Both the position numbers and the translations under genes were made by a program. A stretch of DNA of 8,600 nt from NCBI GenBank assembly GCA_015521095.1, contig WAOU01000028.1, positions 1 to 8,600 of the forward strand. Reading direction: 5' to 3'. Numbering within the stretch: the first letter of the stretch is position 1; every line of letters starts with the position of its first letter. Positions 1-6,687 of this stretch are shown in pieces. The stretch is from Desulfurococcales archaeon (GTDB taxonomy: Archaea > Thermoproteota > Thermoprotei_A > Sulfolobales > Acidilobaceae). The notes beneath the pieces are model-generated. The model made no database searches. It saw only the letters and a list, made by a program, of their open reading frames with translations, and was not told the DNA's origin.

Positions 1-134
1 AGGGAGAAAGAGAAAACGTAGAAAGAGTAATCTGCTGGGCCCTTCACGGACCTCCAGCAGCAAAAGTAGAAGCCCTTGAGGTAAAATTCGAAGAATACAG
101 AGGAGAATTCAAAGAAATGAGTATAAGGTATTAG
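1..134 (+). CDS. acyP: Acylphosphatase, C-terminal part (gene runs off the left edge)
   Basis: The open frame (codons in phase with base 3) runs to a TAG at 132-134 and gives 43 residues. It contains the typical acylphosphatase tail: a helix ending in WALHGPPAAKVEALEV, then EEYRGEFKEMSIRY. In this family, a GPP(A/S)A-V segment followed by a strand and a final RGEF...IRY strand closes the ferredoxin-like fold of a protein of about 90-95 residues. Acylphosphatase (EC 3.6.1.7) hydrolyses the carboxyl-phosphate bond of acylphosphates in the cytoplasm. The catalytic Arg loop and catalytic Asn lie in the N-terminal half, outside the window, so activity cannot be judged. The gene faces herA tail to tail with 5 bases between the stops. 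The identification comes from recognising the C-terminal pattern and is fairly sure. Confidence 0.85.
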   Translation, partial: GERENVERVICWALHGPPAAKVEALEVKFEEYRGEFKEMSIRY

Positions 135-139
135 GCTTT

Positions 140-2266
140 CTAGCTGAAGAGTGCCGATATATCGAAGTGTAGCGTTACAGGCGGACAAGTCCTAGCCATG
201 ATAGCTGTTTCCTTAAAGACATGGCTCTGAATTATCATCTGCCTATCCCTCAGTCTTGGAATATATGGTTTATAGTCTGGATCAATATCTAGTCTCTCTA
301 GCTGGTGCCTCTCCGTTCTCAAAATGATCTTCGTATTAGCAAGTTGGAGGATTATATCATGTAGGTCGCGTGGGCTGTGAGAAGCGAACAATAATCCAAT
401 ACCCCTCGCTCTTCCTAAACGGGCGATACGCGAGATAGTTGATGCTATCTGTCTAGTTGCCTCCTGTTCTTCCCTGCTACCATGTTCCTGGGGGAAGAAC
501 TGGTGAGCCTCGTCAACCACTACTAGGACAGGAGGAGACTGTTTCCTTTCCCTATAGACTCTCTGTTTCCACACAGCTAGGCGATCCAGCAACCTATACG
601 CTATAAGCCTAGATCCCTCCTGCCCCGAGAACGCTGTGTCCATTGCTGGTTTAAGGTCTATCACTATCGGTATACTGTGCTCCTCTGCTACGTCGATGAG
701 CGTCTTCCAGCTAGGTTCCCTCCTTACACTCACTCTCTGGGACTTGGAATCTACATGGATAACATCGATTAAGCCAGATTCAAGAGCACTAGCCAGCCTC
801 CTATATAATGACTCTAGGGTTCCAGAATGAGGACGCATCTTTGCCAGTATATCGTAGAGGTAGTTCACCATGTCGATAAGGGTAATGTCAGAATCACCGT
901 ACTTATAGCTGGCGTATGCGTTTTCTAAATCATTCATCGTGTAATCTCGGTCTTCCACGTACATACGTTCTATAACGATGTCTTTAGCAGAGTCGAGATC
1001 GGACACTATTTTATTTTTATCTCTATTCTTCGACTGGATAGTCGAGAGATACGCCTTCACAGCCGCGAGTACCGTGGGAAGCGGTGGATAGAACCCATAA
1101 TCCTTGTGGAACCTCGTCCTCAATACTCTTAGCAGGTCTCTGGCAAACATTGTCATTCCAGGTATCATACCGAAAAGGTTCTCGGTTCCGGTCATAGTAG
1201 TATTGATAGTATATGGCGTTATGATTATACTTGTCCCAACAACGTTTACCATATAGTACTCGATGCCTCCTTTCTTGACACGAACAATACTGAAGTTGTC
1301 TCTGCCATCGATGAGAGGAGAGATAGCCTCTTCAACATATTCTCTTATCGTTGCGCGGAGAGAATCACCCGTGGATCTTAGCATCTCTACTGTTACTGGT
1401 AGGACAACTAGTACTCCCCGGGGATGCCTTAGCCGCCCCTTGTTAGCCTCGTATACCGGGTCCTGGGATAGTTGCTTTTGTGACTCTGGTCTAGGAGGGA
1501 ATGGTAACTGGACATAGTCTTGATTCATATCTATTATGGCTGCGACAAGCTTCGGCTTTCCAACAGAGTATATTGATGATATCATGTTTTTAATCAAGGT
1601 CGTCTTACCGCTACCAGTTGTGCCAAGAACCAGGATGTGTTGGAGCACAGCCTTATATGGCAGATAGACAGAGATATCGGCGTTCTTAACGATACCGGCA
1701 GGATGCGCTAATGAGCCGAGTAGGATTCCATCGTCTGGGAGAGCTAGTAGGCGCATGATTACCCATGGCCTTGGATCAATGACAGGAGACTGGGGCTCGA
1801 TACTGGATGATGCTGGGGAGGGATCAGCTAGATCAGGGTACCTTGCCTCCATAAGGGGCTCAGCCTCGATGATAGTTGAGGTGGCGACCGAGCCCGTGTC
1901 AGGCTCCAGACTGTACTGTGAGATAGGAGGCTCGACCCCTATCTTTGCAAGGGCATCTTGTCTAAGTATACGAGTGATCCTTAGGAGGACAACGTTTAGT
2001 GTTTTAGGATCTATTACTGCTAGATAATCGCCTATCCTGTAGAGACTGGAGGAACCAGAATAGTAGGTTTCCGGGTCGACCTCAATCTTTATGGTTTCTC
2101 CAGGCCCTACGGTCACATCCCAGTACCGTGTGGTTCTTCCCACAATAATTCCGAGCTCCTCGGCTACACCATATGCCCGCCTATATATTTCATCGAGTCT
2201 CTCTGCGAGGCCCGGAGAGCCGAGGCCTCCTAGTAGTGTGCCGAGATCCTTCTTGTCTTTCTCCAT
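140..2266 (-). CDS. herA: HerA-type DNA translocase/helicase (DUF87 ATPase), long form
   Basis: A 708-residue protein of the HerA/FtsK ATPase superfamily. HerA forms a hexamer that translocates on DNA and works with the NurA nuclease to resect DNA ends for recombination. Domains seen: an N-terminal beta-rich HAS-barrel-like region (about 40-135), a Ser/Pro-rich linker (about 140-168), and the RecA-like core with Walker A GTTGSGKT (215-222) and Walker B VVVDEAH (582-588). The likely arginine-finger/sensor stretch is LGRARGIGLLFASHSPRD (617-634), and the C-terminus (695-708) is the family's lid-like tail. About 360 residues separate Walker A and B, far more than in ordinary HerA (total about 500-600), so there is a large insertion at roughly 260-510. 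The ATG start is supported by GGAGG at 2277-2281, 10 bases upstream, inside nurA; the first 37 bases overlap nurA in another frame. Translational coupling is likely. It could be a HerA paralog rather than the main cellular HerA. Confidence 0.9.
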   Translation of the reverse strand: MEKDKKDLGTLLGGLGSPGLAERLDEIYRRAYGVAEELGIIVGRTTRYWDVTVGPGETIKIEVDPETYYSGSSSLYRIGDYLAVIDPKTLNVVLLRITRILRQDALAKIGVEPPISQYSLEPDTGSVATSTIIEAEPLMEARYPDLADPSPASSSIEPQSPVIDPRPWVIMRLLALPDDGILLGSLAHPAGIVKNADISVYLPYKAVLQHILVLGTTGSGKTTLIKNMISSIYSVGKPKLVAAIIDMNQDYVQLPFPPRPESQKQLSQDPVYEANKGRLRHPRGVLVVLPVTVEMLRSTGDSLRATIREYVEEAISPLIDGRDNFSIVRVKKGGIEYYMVNVVGTSIIITPYTINTTMTGTENLFGMIPGMTMFARDLLRVLRTRFHKDYGFYPPLPTVLAAVKAYLSTIQSKNRDKNKIVSDLDSAKDIVIERMYVEDRDYTMNDLENAYASYKYGDSDITLIDMVNYLYDILAKMRPHSGTLESLYRRLASALESGLIDVIHVDSKSQRVSVRREPSWKTLIDVAEEHSIPIVIDLKPAMDTAFSGQEGSRLIAYRLLDRLAVWKQRVYRERKQSPPVLVVVDEAHQFFPQEHGSREEQEATRQIASTISRIARLGRARGIGLLFASHSPRDLHDIILQLANTKIILRTERHQLERLDIDPDYKPYIPRLRDRQMIIQSHVFKETAIMARTCPPVTLHFDISALFS

Positions 2267-3525
2267 GACACTTCGGCCTCCAGGAGATTATCGTAGGAGA
2301 GGCTTCCACCAGACTCCACTATTCTCGAGGCTAGATAGTCATGTATTGCTCTGCTAATATGCTTGGACCTGTAGTCGGAGACGTGTATGGAGACTGGCGT
2401 GGTACTACCCTTTAACACGGAGTCGTAGGCGAGTATATGGTAGGCTGATAGCTTCAGTTCTCCCAGTATTTTGGATGTGGACTCTGTGTATTCTAGCCTA
2501 TAAGTTCTTGGTGCCAGGCCGTGTTGCCATTTTCCAGCTGGTATAGCTGTGTATTCGAGTATCTTTACGTATGGCTGGCTTGTCTTTCTAGAGTAGAGGA
2601 ATGTTATCTTAGGGCTACTGTATATTGATCCCGGGACTATTCTTGTGCAGTGTGTGTAGTAGTGGGCTAGTATTTTTTGGTCGGAATACTCTCCTTTTCT
2701 GAAGCATTGGGATAGTCTTGGTGATCCCTTTACAACCCTGTCTAGTATGAGGCTGTGTTCTAGTCGTTTAACTACGCCTATTATGGGTACTCCCTTTGCC
2801 TCGAGCCGGTGTATTGCTTGTAGACGTGTTATGACTAGTTGTTGCCAGGACTCGGTGTATTCGTTCTTGTACTCGTGGTATTTTTCGTGGGCCATGGTTA
2901 GAGGATATACTGGGCCATCTACTAGTACTACTGGCTGTATGTCTTCTCTGTCTGCGAGTTCCTCGATTATGGTTGGAGCGATTTTGTCGAGTAGCCAGTT
3001 TTCTAGTAGGAGTCTGAGCTCGTCTTGGGCTTGTTCTATGCTGTATGCGGCGTTGTAGTTGTATCCTGCTGGGTTTTTTGTTATGATGATGGGGTTGTTT
3101 GTTGAGGGGATTTCGTGGGGGAGTAATGGTATAAGGAAGCCTGGGCCCTGTAGGTTTAGCTCTGTGGTTGAGAGTGAGGGGTATTCTATTGTCTGTGTGG
3201 ATCCTATTGTGAGGGTTGCTGCGCTTATTATGAGTGATCCGTGTGAGAGGTCGATGCTCCTGCTACTGCTGTCTATTCCTATCGTTATTAGTTTCCGGTT
3301 TAGGCGGGTTAGTCTGTGTTTTATGAGTTTGATTGTTCTTGGTGCGAGGAGCCTGTTTATCACGTGGTCTAGTATTATGCTGAAGTTTCCTCGGTGTTCG
3401 AGGGGTTCTCTTATTTCTAGGAGTTGGTCTAGTCTCATGGGGTCGCTGTAGGGCTGGGTATAGTTGTCGCTGTTGTCTAGTAGTGTGCTGGTTGTTTCTA
3501 GTAGTTGTAGTAGGCTAGGAGTCAT
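2230..3525 (-). CDS. nurA: NurA-family 5'-3' nuclease
   Basis: NurA is a Mn-dependent, RNase H-fold nuclease that docks on the HerA hexamer and degrades the 5' strand at breaks. From the ATG used here the protein has 431 residues. Family signatures are the first acidic strand GIDSSSRSI (Asp85, equivalent to the catalytic Asp in the AVDGG-like motif), a second VVLVDGP strand (Asp203) and GVVKRLEHS (Lys253). Order and spacing fit NurA; the C-terminal catalytic Tyr/His could not be assigned with certainty. Start choice: the frame opens at a TTG (3562-3564, 444 residues), but the ATG at 3523-3525 has AGGTG at 3533-3537 with 7 bases spacing, so I prefer it. The gene is followed by herA with a 37-base overlap. 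The coding strand is markedly A+C rich in its first two thirds. Mre11 and Rad50, often linked with this pair, are not in the window. Confidence 0.85.
   Translation of the reverse strand: MTPSLLQLLETTSTLLDNSDNYTQPYSDPMRLDQLLEIREPLEHRGNFSIILDHVINRLLAPRTIKLIKHRLTRLNRKLITIGIDSSSRSIDLSHGSLIISAATLTIGSTQTIEYPSLSTTELNLQGPGFLIPLLPHEIPSTNNPIIITKNPAGYNYNAAYSIEQAQDELRLLLENWLLDKIAPTIIEELADREDIQPVVLVDGPVYPLTMAHEKYHEYKNEYTESWQQLVITRLQAIHRLEAKGVPIIGVVKRLEHSLILDRVVKGSPRLSQCFRKGEYSDQKILAHYYTHCTRIVPGSIYSSPKITFLYSRKTSQPYVKILEYTAIPAGKWQHGLAPRTYRLEYTESTSKILGELKLSAYHILAYDSVLKGSTTPVSIHVSDYRSKHISRAIHDYLASRIVESGGSLSYDNLLEAEVSWRKTRRISAHY
2277..2281 (-). promoter_or_regulatory. Ribosome binding site of herA, inside nurA
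   Basis: The complementary strand reads GGAGG, followed by 10 bases and then the herA ATG at 2266. It lies inside the end of nurA, so herA is probably translated from the nurA mRNA. No in-frame ATG, GTG or TTG follows within the first 40 codons, which supports the overlapping ATG as the true start. Confidence 0.6.
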
Positions 3526-3532
3526 ACATTGG

Positions 3533-3537
3533 CACCT
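3533..3537 (-). promoter_or_regulatory. Ribosome binding site deciding the nurA start
   Basis: The complementary strand reads AGGTG, 7 bases before the ATG at 3525. No comparable purine-rich site precedes the TTG at 3564. The upstream TATA-like box would put the transcript start only a few bases before that TTG, so a near-leaderless TTG start remains a minor alternative. Confidence 0.5.
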
Positions 3538-3590
3538 TGGATAGTTTTGTCTTTCTTTGTCCAATTGAATAATTAGCGGTAATACCTTAT

Positions 3591-3600
3591 GTATATAATA
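3591..3600 (-). promoter_or_regulatory. TATA-like box for the nurA-herA operon
   Basis: Read on the minus strand the sequence is TATTATATAC. Its centre is about 70 bases before the preferred ATG, and the usual archaeal spacing puts the transcript start near 3570. That leaves a leader of about 45 bases carrying the AGGTG site. It lies in the 61-100 base gap after the amidohydrolase gene, so the operon probably has its own promoter rather than depending on read-through. Confidence 0.45.
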
Positions 3601-3625
3601 TGATATATCCGCCGGCCCCTCCCTC

Positions 3626-4576
3626 CTACAACCTACCGAGCATCCGGAGGAGCCTCAAAGCATTATCATAGAGAATAGCACGCTTAGCATCACTACCTAT
3701 ACCTAGCTTCAAGATATCCTTTACAGAATCCTCTATAGTGAAACCGACGAGATACGGGAAATCACTACCGAACAGGATCTTATCATATCCAACTTCCTCA
3801 ACAGCCCGTTCAACGAATAAGGGATCAACAGCGCTCGTATCCATCCACACATTATCAACGCTATAGGCCTGCAACGCTTCTCTAAAGTAGATGCCCGGCA
3901 TAATAGCGCTGTAGGATCCCATATGAGCGATTATAAAGGGGACGTTAGGGAACTTCCTGGCTGCTTCCGCAACGAACTTTGGTCTCGCATGCCTACACAT
4001 CCTCGGGAGCTCCCAGAGGCCTGGATCGCAACCGGTATGCACTATGACTATACCACTGATGCTCTCAACGAACCTGTATAGTTTGTAGAGCTTGCTGGAG
4101 GATGGACTTATACAGTGAAGAGTAGGATATATCTTGACGCCTAAAAGCTTATCCCGGTAGGCTCGCATCCTCTCTATTATCCTGTCTACGCCGTAGTCGG
4201 GATTATAGCTTCCAACTGGATATAGTCGTCCAGGATATCTTTCGGCAGCTTCTACTACTTCCTCGGTCCCCCGCCTATGCTCTATTAACAATTGTACGTG
4301 TTCATCGATACCCTTATCGGGTTCGAATATAAGCGTCCTGATACTCCGGATAGGGCTATGGGCCACGTAGTCGAGTATCTCTTGGACCGCGCTTCTCACA
4401 TACTCGGGGTTAATGCGTTTTTTGAAGCTCTCAACACCGCCCTCTATGGCGATAATCACTGCTCTCTCTACACGGGCCTCGTCTAGCTTCCTCACCAAGT
4501 AGTCGGCAGCGGCGATAGGATCCTTGTACCTATAGGGTAGATGTAGGTGGAAGTCTATTACTGGGCCGTAATCCAT
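3626..4576 (-). CDS. Amidohydrolase-2 family metal-dependent hydrolase
   Basis: A 316-residue TIM-barrel metal hydrolase resembling the PF04909 (amidohydrolase 2) group, which includes decarboxylases such as ACMS decarboxylase and various C-C or C-N hydrolases. Visible metal/active-site elements are H10 and H12 in DFHLHL on the first strand, VKIYP with Lys148, VIVH with His180, FIIAHMGS with His218, and the terminal ILFGSDFP with Asp272, the conserved catalytic/metal Asp. Length is normal for the family and there is no signal peptide, so it should be cytoplasmic. The start is ATG; a weak GGGGT (4582-4586) lies 5 bases upstream. It diverges from the ThiL-like gene and precedes nurA on the same strand, with a separate nurA promoter in between. 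The substrate cannot be told from sequence or context. Confidence 0.85.
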   Translation of the reverse strand: MDYGPVIDFHLHLPYRYKDPIAAADYLVRKLDEARVERAVIIAIEGGVESFKKRINPEYVRSAVQEILDYVAHSPIRSIRTLIFEPDKGIDEHVQLLIEHRRGTEEVVEAAERYPGRLYPVGSYNPDYGVDRIIERMRAYRDKLLGVKIYPTLHCISPSSSKLYKLYRFVESISGIVIVHTGCDPGLWELPRMCRHARPKFVAEAARKFPNVPFIIAHMGSYSAIMPGIYFREALQAYSVDNVWMDTSAVDPLFVERAVEEVGYDKILFGSDFPYLVGFTIEDSVKDILKLGIGSDAKRAILYDNALRLLRMLGRL

Positions 4577-4617
4577 GGCTTACCCCATCGGTATCCACAT
4601 AGATATGGAGCGCTTGT

Positions 4618-4632
4618 AGAGTAATTAACTTA
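4618..4632. promoter_or_regulatory. AT-rich element between divergent genes, possible shared promoter core
   Basis: The 92-base gap between the amidohydrolase (leftward) and the ThiL-like gene (rightward) holds one clear AT-rich run, AGTAATTAACT, which is nearly palindromic. Its centre near 4625 would place transcript starts near 4600 leftward and near 4650 rightward. Both leave short leaders of about 20 bases that include the weak ribosome sites. The match to a TATA box is poor, so this is a suggestion only. Confidence 0.3.
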
Positions 4633-4668
4633 GACGAGTTCAACACTACTAAACAAGGTATATGCACG

Positions 4669-5607
4669 ATGAAGAAAAGTCCCAGGAACGAACACGAGTT
4701 ATACAGAGAGTTAGCGAGGATAACCCAATCAGAGCACTGCCTGGACTATGACGCGTGTCCTCTACCAGGCACTAATCTAGTAGTCAACATAGATGGATAC
4801 TCCGAGACGTACAGCAGGTATGCCTGGATAGACATCGATGCATGGGCTTACCGCGCAGTAATGGCATCATTATCAGATATCATTGCTGTAGGCGGGCAAC
4901 CTATAGCGGTCATGATCAGCATAGGTGTAAAGAACAGGGAGGAAGCACTAGAGGCGGGTCACGGAATCCAGATGGCTTCCCAAGATACTGGCGTTAAAGT
5001 GCTCAAATCTGATACTAATCTGGCTCGCTATGAGAGATGGATAGATATCGCATCTATAGGCATGACTCCTAAGGCTCCCATACCTCGAAGAGCCAGAGAA
5101 AATGTTACAAGGAGAATTAAGATAGTACAATTAGGATATTCAGGGTATGGATTGCTTGAAACCATGATTGCAGAAGGAAAACTACACTACGAGCAAATAC
5201 CGGGATGGTTGATATACCGGAAGCCACCTGTCAAGGCATGGAGAATACTGTCTAGATGTGATGTTATTGCTGGAATGGATAACAGCGACGGCCTAGGCTA
5301 CACCCTTGCAACTCTAGGATACTTGAACGAGCTAGATATCTACATTGAACATGTAGCTATAGACTCTAGAGTAGCCAGGATACTCGATCAAGAAGGAATA
5401 CCAGTTGATGTCCCCCGCATGCTTGGATCCTGGGAAGACTATAATCTTGTATATCTGGTCGAGGAAGACCATGTAGAGTGCCTAAAACAACATGCTAGAT
5501 CAGAGAATGTTCCCTTCGCTGTGATGGGATGGGCAGAGAAAGGCTCTGGGAGACTAATATACAAGGGAATGATAATAGATGATGGGAAAGGATGGAGCTG
5601 GGTCTAA
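4669..5607 (+). CDS. ThiL/PurM-fold protein (AIR synthase-related; thiamine-monophosphate kinase-like)
   Basis: A 312-residue protein of the PurM/ThiL superfamily, whose members bind ATP and Mg between two domains; ThiL phosphorylates thiamine phosphate to thiamine diphosphate. Landmarks in the right order are DYDAC (26-30, for the usual DDA metal site), IDGYSE (41-46), the helix AVMASLSDIIAVGGQP (63-78) typical of the N-terminal domain, LKSDTN (112-117, where ThiL has GGDT), GMDNSDGLG (202-210, for DISDGL) and WEDYNLVY (255-262, for GEDYEL). The aspartates that bind metal and nucleotide are kept but the surrounding glycines are not. It is therefore either a divergent ThiL or a paralog with another substrate. 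The start is ATG with AAGGT at 4655-4659. It is transcribed alone and converges on the next gene. No thiamine genes are nearby. Confidence 0.8.
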   Translation: MKKSPRNEHELYRELARITQSEHCLDYDACPLPGTNLVVNIDGYSETYSRYAWIDIDAWAYRAVMASLSDIIAVGGQPIAVMISIGVKNREEALEAGHGIQMASQDTGVKVLKSDTNLARYERWIDIASIGMTPKAPIPRRARENVTRRIKIVQLGYSGYGLLETMIAEGKLHYEQIPGWLIYRKPPVKAWRILSRCDVIAGMDNSDGLGYTLATLGYLNELDIYIEHVAIDSRVARILDQEGIPVDVPRMLGSWEDYNLVYLVEEDHVECLKQHARSENVPFAVMGWAEKGSGRLIYKGMIIDDGKGWSWV

Positions 5608-5674
5608 CACGGTTATAAAGCAGAAGGATACGATCAAGGGTAGACTTCCCCATACGTGTTGTAAGGTCTTTCCA

Positions 5675-6022
5675 CTATTGATTGGCCTTGGACTGGATTC
5701 TCTCCTTTATCTTATCGGCCAGCCTAATGATGTTTTTCTTTGTAGGCTCTACCTTTACAAGTCTATAATAGTATCTTCCTCGATCAATTATTTCTCCTCG
5801 TATGCTCTCGATCTCTACTCTTAGGTTCCTAACTTCTTCTGCTAGGTCATCTTCTTCTGCTAAGATTAGGACTTGGTGGGCCTCTTGTAATGCGTCTGAT
5901 AGGTCTCCAGTCCTTATAGTCTTTGGGGCCTCCCTCCCAAGCTCCTTTATCTCGTCTGCTATTTTAAGAGCCCACTTGAGAATCAGGTCGTTGAGGCTCT
6001 TCTCCTTTTCTTGAACGGTCAA
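5675..6022 (-). CDS. Small helical protein of unknown function
   Basis: A 115-residue, strongly charged protein that I do not recognise. It looks almost wholly alpha-helical: an amphipathic N-terminal helix (about 5-30), a short loop, then a long Glu/Leu-rich stretch (about 42-82) that could form a coiled coil, and a basic C-terminal helix (about 93-112). It has no signal peptide, membrane segment or cysteines. The start is TTG (6020-6022); no ATG or GTG lies in frame near it, and GGTGG ends about 6 bases before it. A TATA-like box sits only about 20-28 bases upstream, suggesting a very short leader. The gene faces the ThiL-like gene tail to tail with 67 bases between, and it follows another small helical gene on the same strand. 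Clean reading frame and good upstream signals make it likely real. Confidence 0.7.
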   Translation of the reverse strand: MTVQEKEKSLNDLILKWALKIADEIKELGREAPKTIRTGDLSDALQEAHQVLILAEEDDLAEEVRNLRVEIESIRGEIIDRGRYYYRLVKVEPTKKNIIRLADKIKERIQSKANQ

Positions 6023-6040
6023 ATCAGCCCACCCTAAACT

Positions 6041-6050
6041 CCATATAATA
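6041..6050 (-). promoter_or_regulatory. TATA-like box for the 115-residue protein gene
   Basis: The minus strand reads TATTATATGG, close to the box before nurA (TATTATATAC). Its centre is about 23 bases before the TTG start at 6022, so the transcript should begin at or next to the start codon, giving a leaderless or nearly leaderless message. If so, the GGTGG between box and TTG would not be transcribed. Confidence 0.45.
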
Positions 6051-6094
6051 AGACTGTGCTTTCGCCCCTAATTACTCTTATTTATAGACGTGTT

Positions 6095-6445
6095 CTAAGT
6101 ATAATGGAAGTAACTATATATTCTCTGGAGCCTTGAGATAAGTCCGTCTATACGATTGACGAGGTAGTCTATGCCTGTAACATTGATGGTGTTGTTTACC
6201 TCCATCCTGTATCTTATCGCTCGTGATAGTTTGATTAGTAGTTCTATCTCGGTTGTTAACCCTGAGTATGGTCTACGTATTAGTTGGGGAGCCCTGTCTA
6301 GGTCCTCTACAAGATCCTTGAGTTCGAGGAGGGCCTCTTCGAGTCCTCCAAAGTATATTGATTCGGGGACGTTTAACCGTTGCCTATAGAGGTAGAGGAT
6401 TGCTTGCCAGATTTCCTCTACCCCTGTTAGGCTGTTCCGGGGCAA
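6095..6445 (-). CDS. Small helical protein of unknown function
   Basis: A 116-residue protein that I do not recognise. It is predicted mostly helical: a first helix with GVEEIWQAILYLYRQ (8-22), a Leu/Glu/Asp-rich helix (about 34-50), a third helix (about 63-81), and a C-terminal helix ending in aromatic residues (about 93-114, IYSYFHYT). It has no membrane segment, signal peptide or cysteine. The start is a TTG at 6443-6445; the frame is closed by a TGA 18 bases upstream, and TTG is the only usable start codon after that stop. GAAGGTG is 8 bases before it and a good TATA box lies further up. It is followed after 72 bases by the other small helical gene on the same strand. A shared function is possible but not shown; I see no convincing sequence similarity between the two. 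Confidence 0.7.
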   Translation of the reverse strand: MPRNSLTGVEEIWQAILYLYRQRLNVPESIYFGGLEEALLELKDLVEDLDRAPQLIRRPYSGLTTEIELLIKLSRAIRYRMEVNNTINVTGIDYLVNRIDGLISRLQRIYSYFHYT

Positions 6446-6484
6446 GACATATGCACCTTCTCAGACTGTGGGATCTTTGTGGGA

Positions 6485-6494
6485 GCTTATATAG
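6485..6494 (-). promoter_or_regulatory. TATA box for the 116-residue protein gene
   Basis: The minus strand reads CTATATAAGC, a good archaeal TATA box, preceded by purine-rich AGGAAAT that may serve as a BRE. The usual spacing puts the transcript start near 6464. That leaves a leader of about 19 bases with the GAAGGTG ribosome site 8 bases before the TTG at 6445. Confidence 0.55.
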
Positions 6495-6572
6495 ATTTCC
6501 TAGTCTGAAACAGGCTCATAATTAATATGGTTTGTAAAGAGGACTAGCTAGGAGAGTTTATTAAATTATATA

Positions 6573-6590
6573 ATAGATGGATCCATCTAT
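6573..6590. repeat. Perfect 18-base palindrome
   Basis: ATAGATGGA and TCCATCTAT are exact reverse complements with no spacer. With one mismatched pair the symmetry extends three further pairs on each side, to 6570-6593. No transcript end or gene abuts it, so a DNA-binding protein site is likelier than a terminator. Confidence 0.8.
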
Positions 6591-6601
6591 AATAGGTCTT
6601 G

Positions 6602-6628
6602 ATGTAATGTCATGTAAATACATTACAT
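6602..6628. repeat. Inverted repeat, 9-base arms with 9-base spacer
   Basis: ATGTAATGT (6602-6610) and ACATTACAT (6620-6628) are exact reverse complements. The arm core TGTAA recurs in the spacer (6613-6617) and again at 6668-6672 next to the rightward TATA box. A spacing of 18 bases from arm start to arm start suits a dimeric regulator binding the same DNA face. Confidence 0.8.
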
Positions 6629-6652
6629 ATGGGTGTATTAAGTTCATGTGTT

Positions 6653-6665
6653 AGGTTTAAAACCT
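6653..6665. repeat. 13-base palindrome upstream of the TATA box
   Basis: AGGTTT and AAACCT are exact reverse complements around a single central A. It sits directly upstream of the rightward TATA box (6674-6683), where activators or repressors of archaeal promoters often bind. Its form (6-1-6) matches the palindrome at 6688-6700 although the bases differ. Confidence 0.7.
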
Positions 6666-6673
6666 CGTGTAAT

Positions 6674-6683
6674 CATATATATG
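6674..6683 (+). promoter_or_regulatory. TATA box for the 150-residue protein gene
   Basis: The sequence CATATATATG is itself symmetric. Its centre near 6679 predicts a transcript start near 6705 and a leader of about 34 bases that contains the GAGGT ribosome site. It is flanked on both sides by 13-base palindromes. Confidence 0.5.
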
Positions 6684-6687
6684 AAGC

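Noticed and set aside
2747..3058. Plus-strand 103-codon open frame over nurA
   Set aside because: Shadow frame with a Ser/Cys/Ser-run composition; no ribosome site and no family signature.
3059..3451. Plus-strand 130-codon open frame over nurA
   Set aside because: It is the mirror of nurA in a G+T-rich stretch; the translation is rich in Ser, Val and Met, as expected from a shadow frame, and NurA motifs are on the other strand.
6427..6450. Seven-codon ATG frame overlapping the start of the 116-residue protein gene
   Set aside because: The ribosome site is too close (3 bases) to this ATG and correctly spaced for the TTG start of the longer frame.
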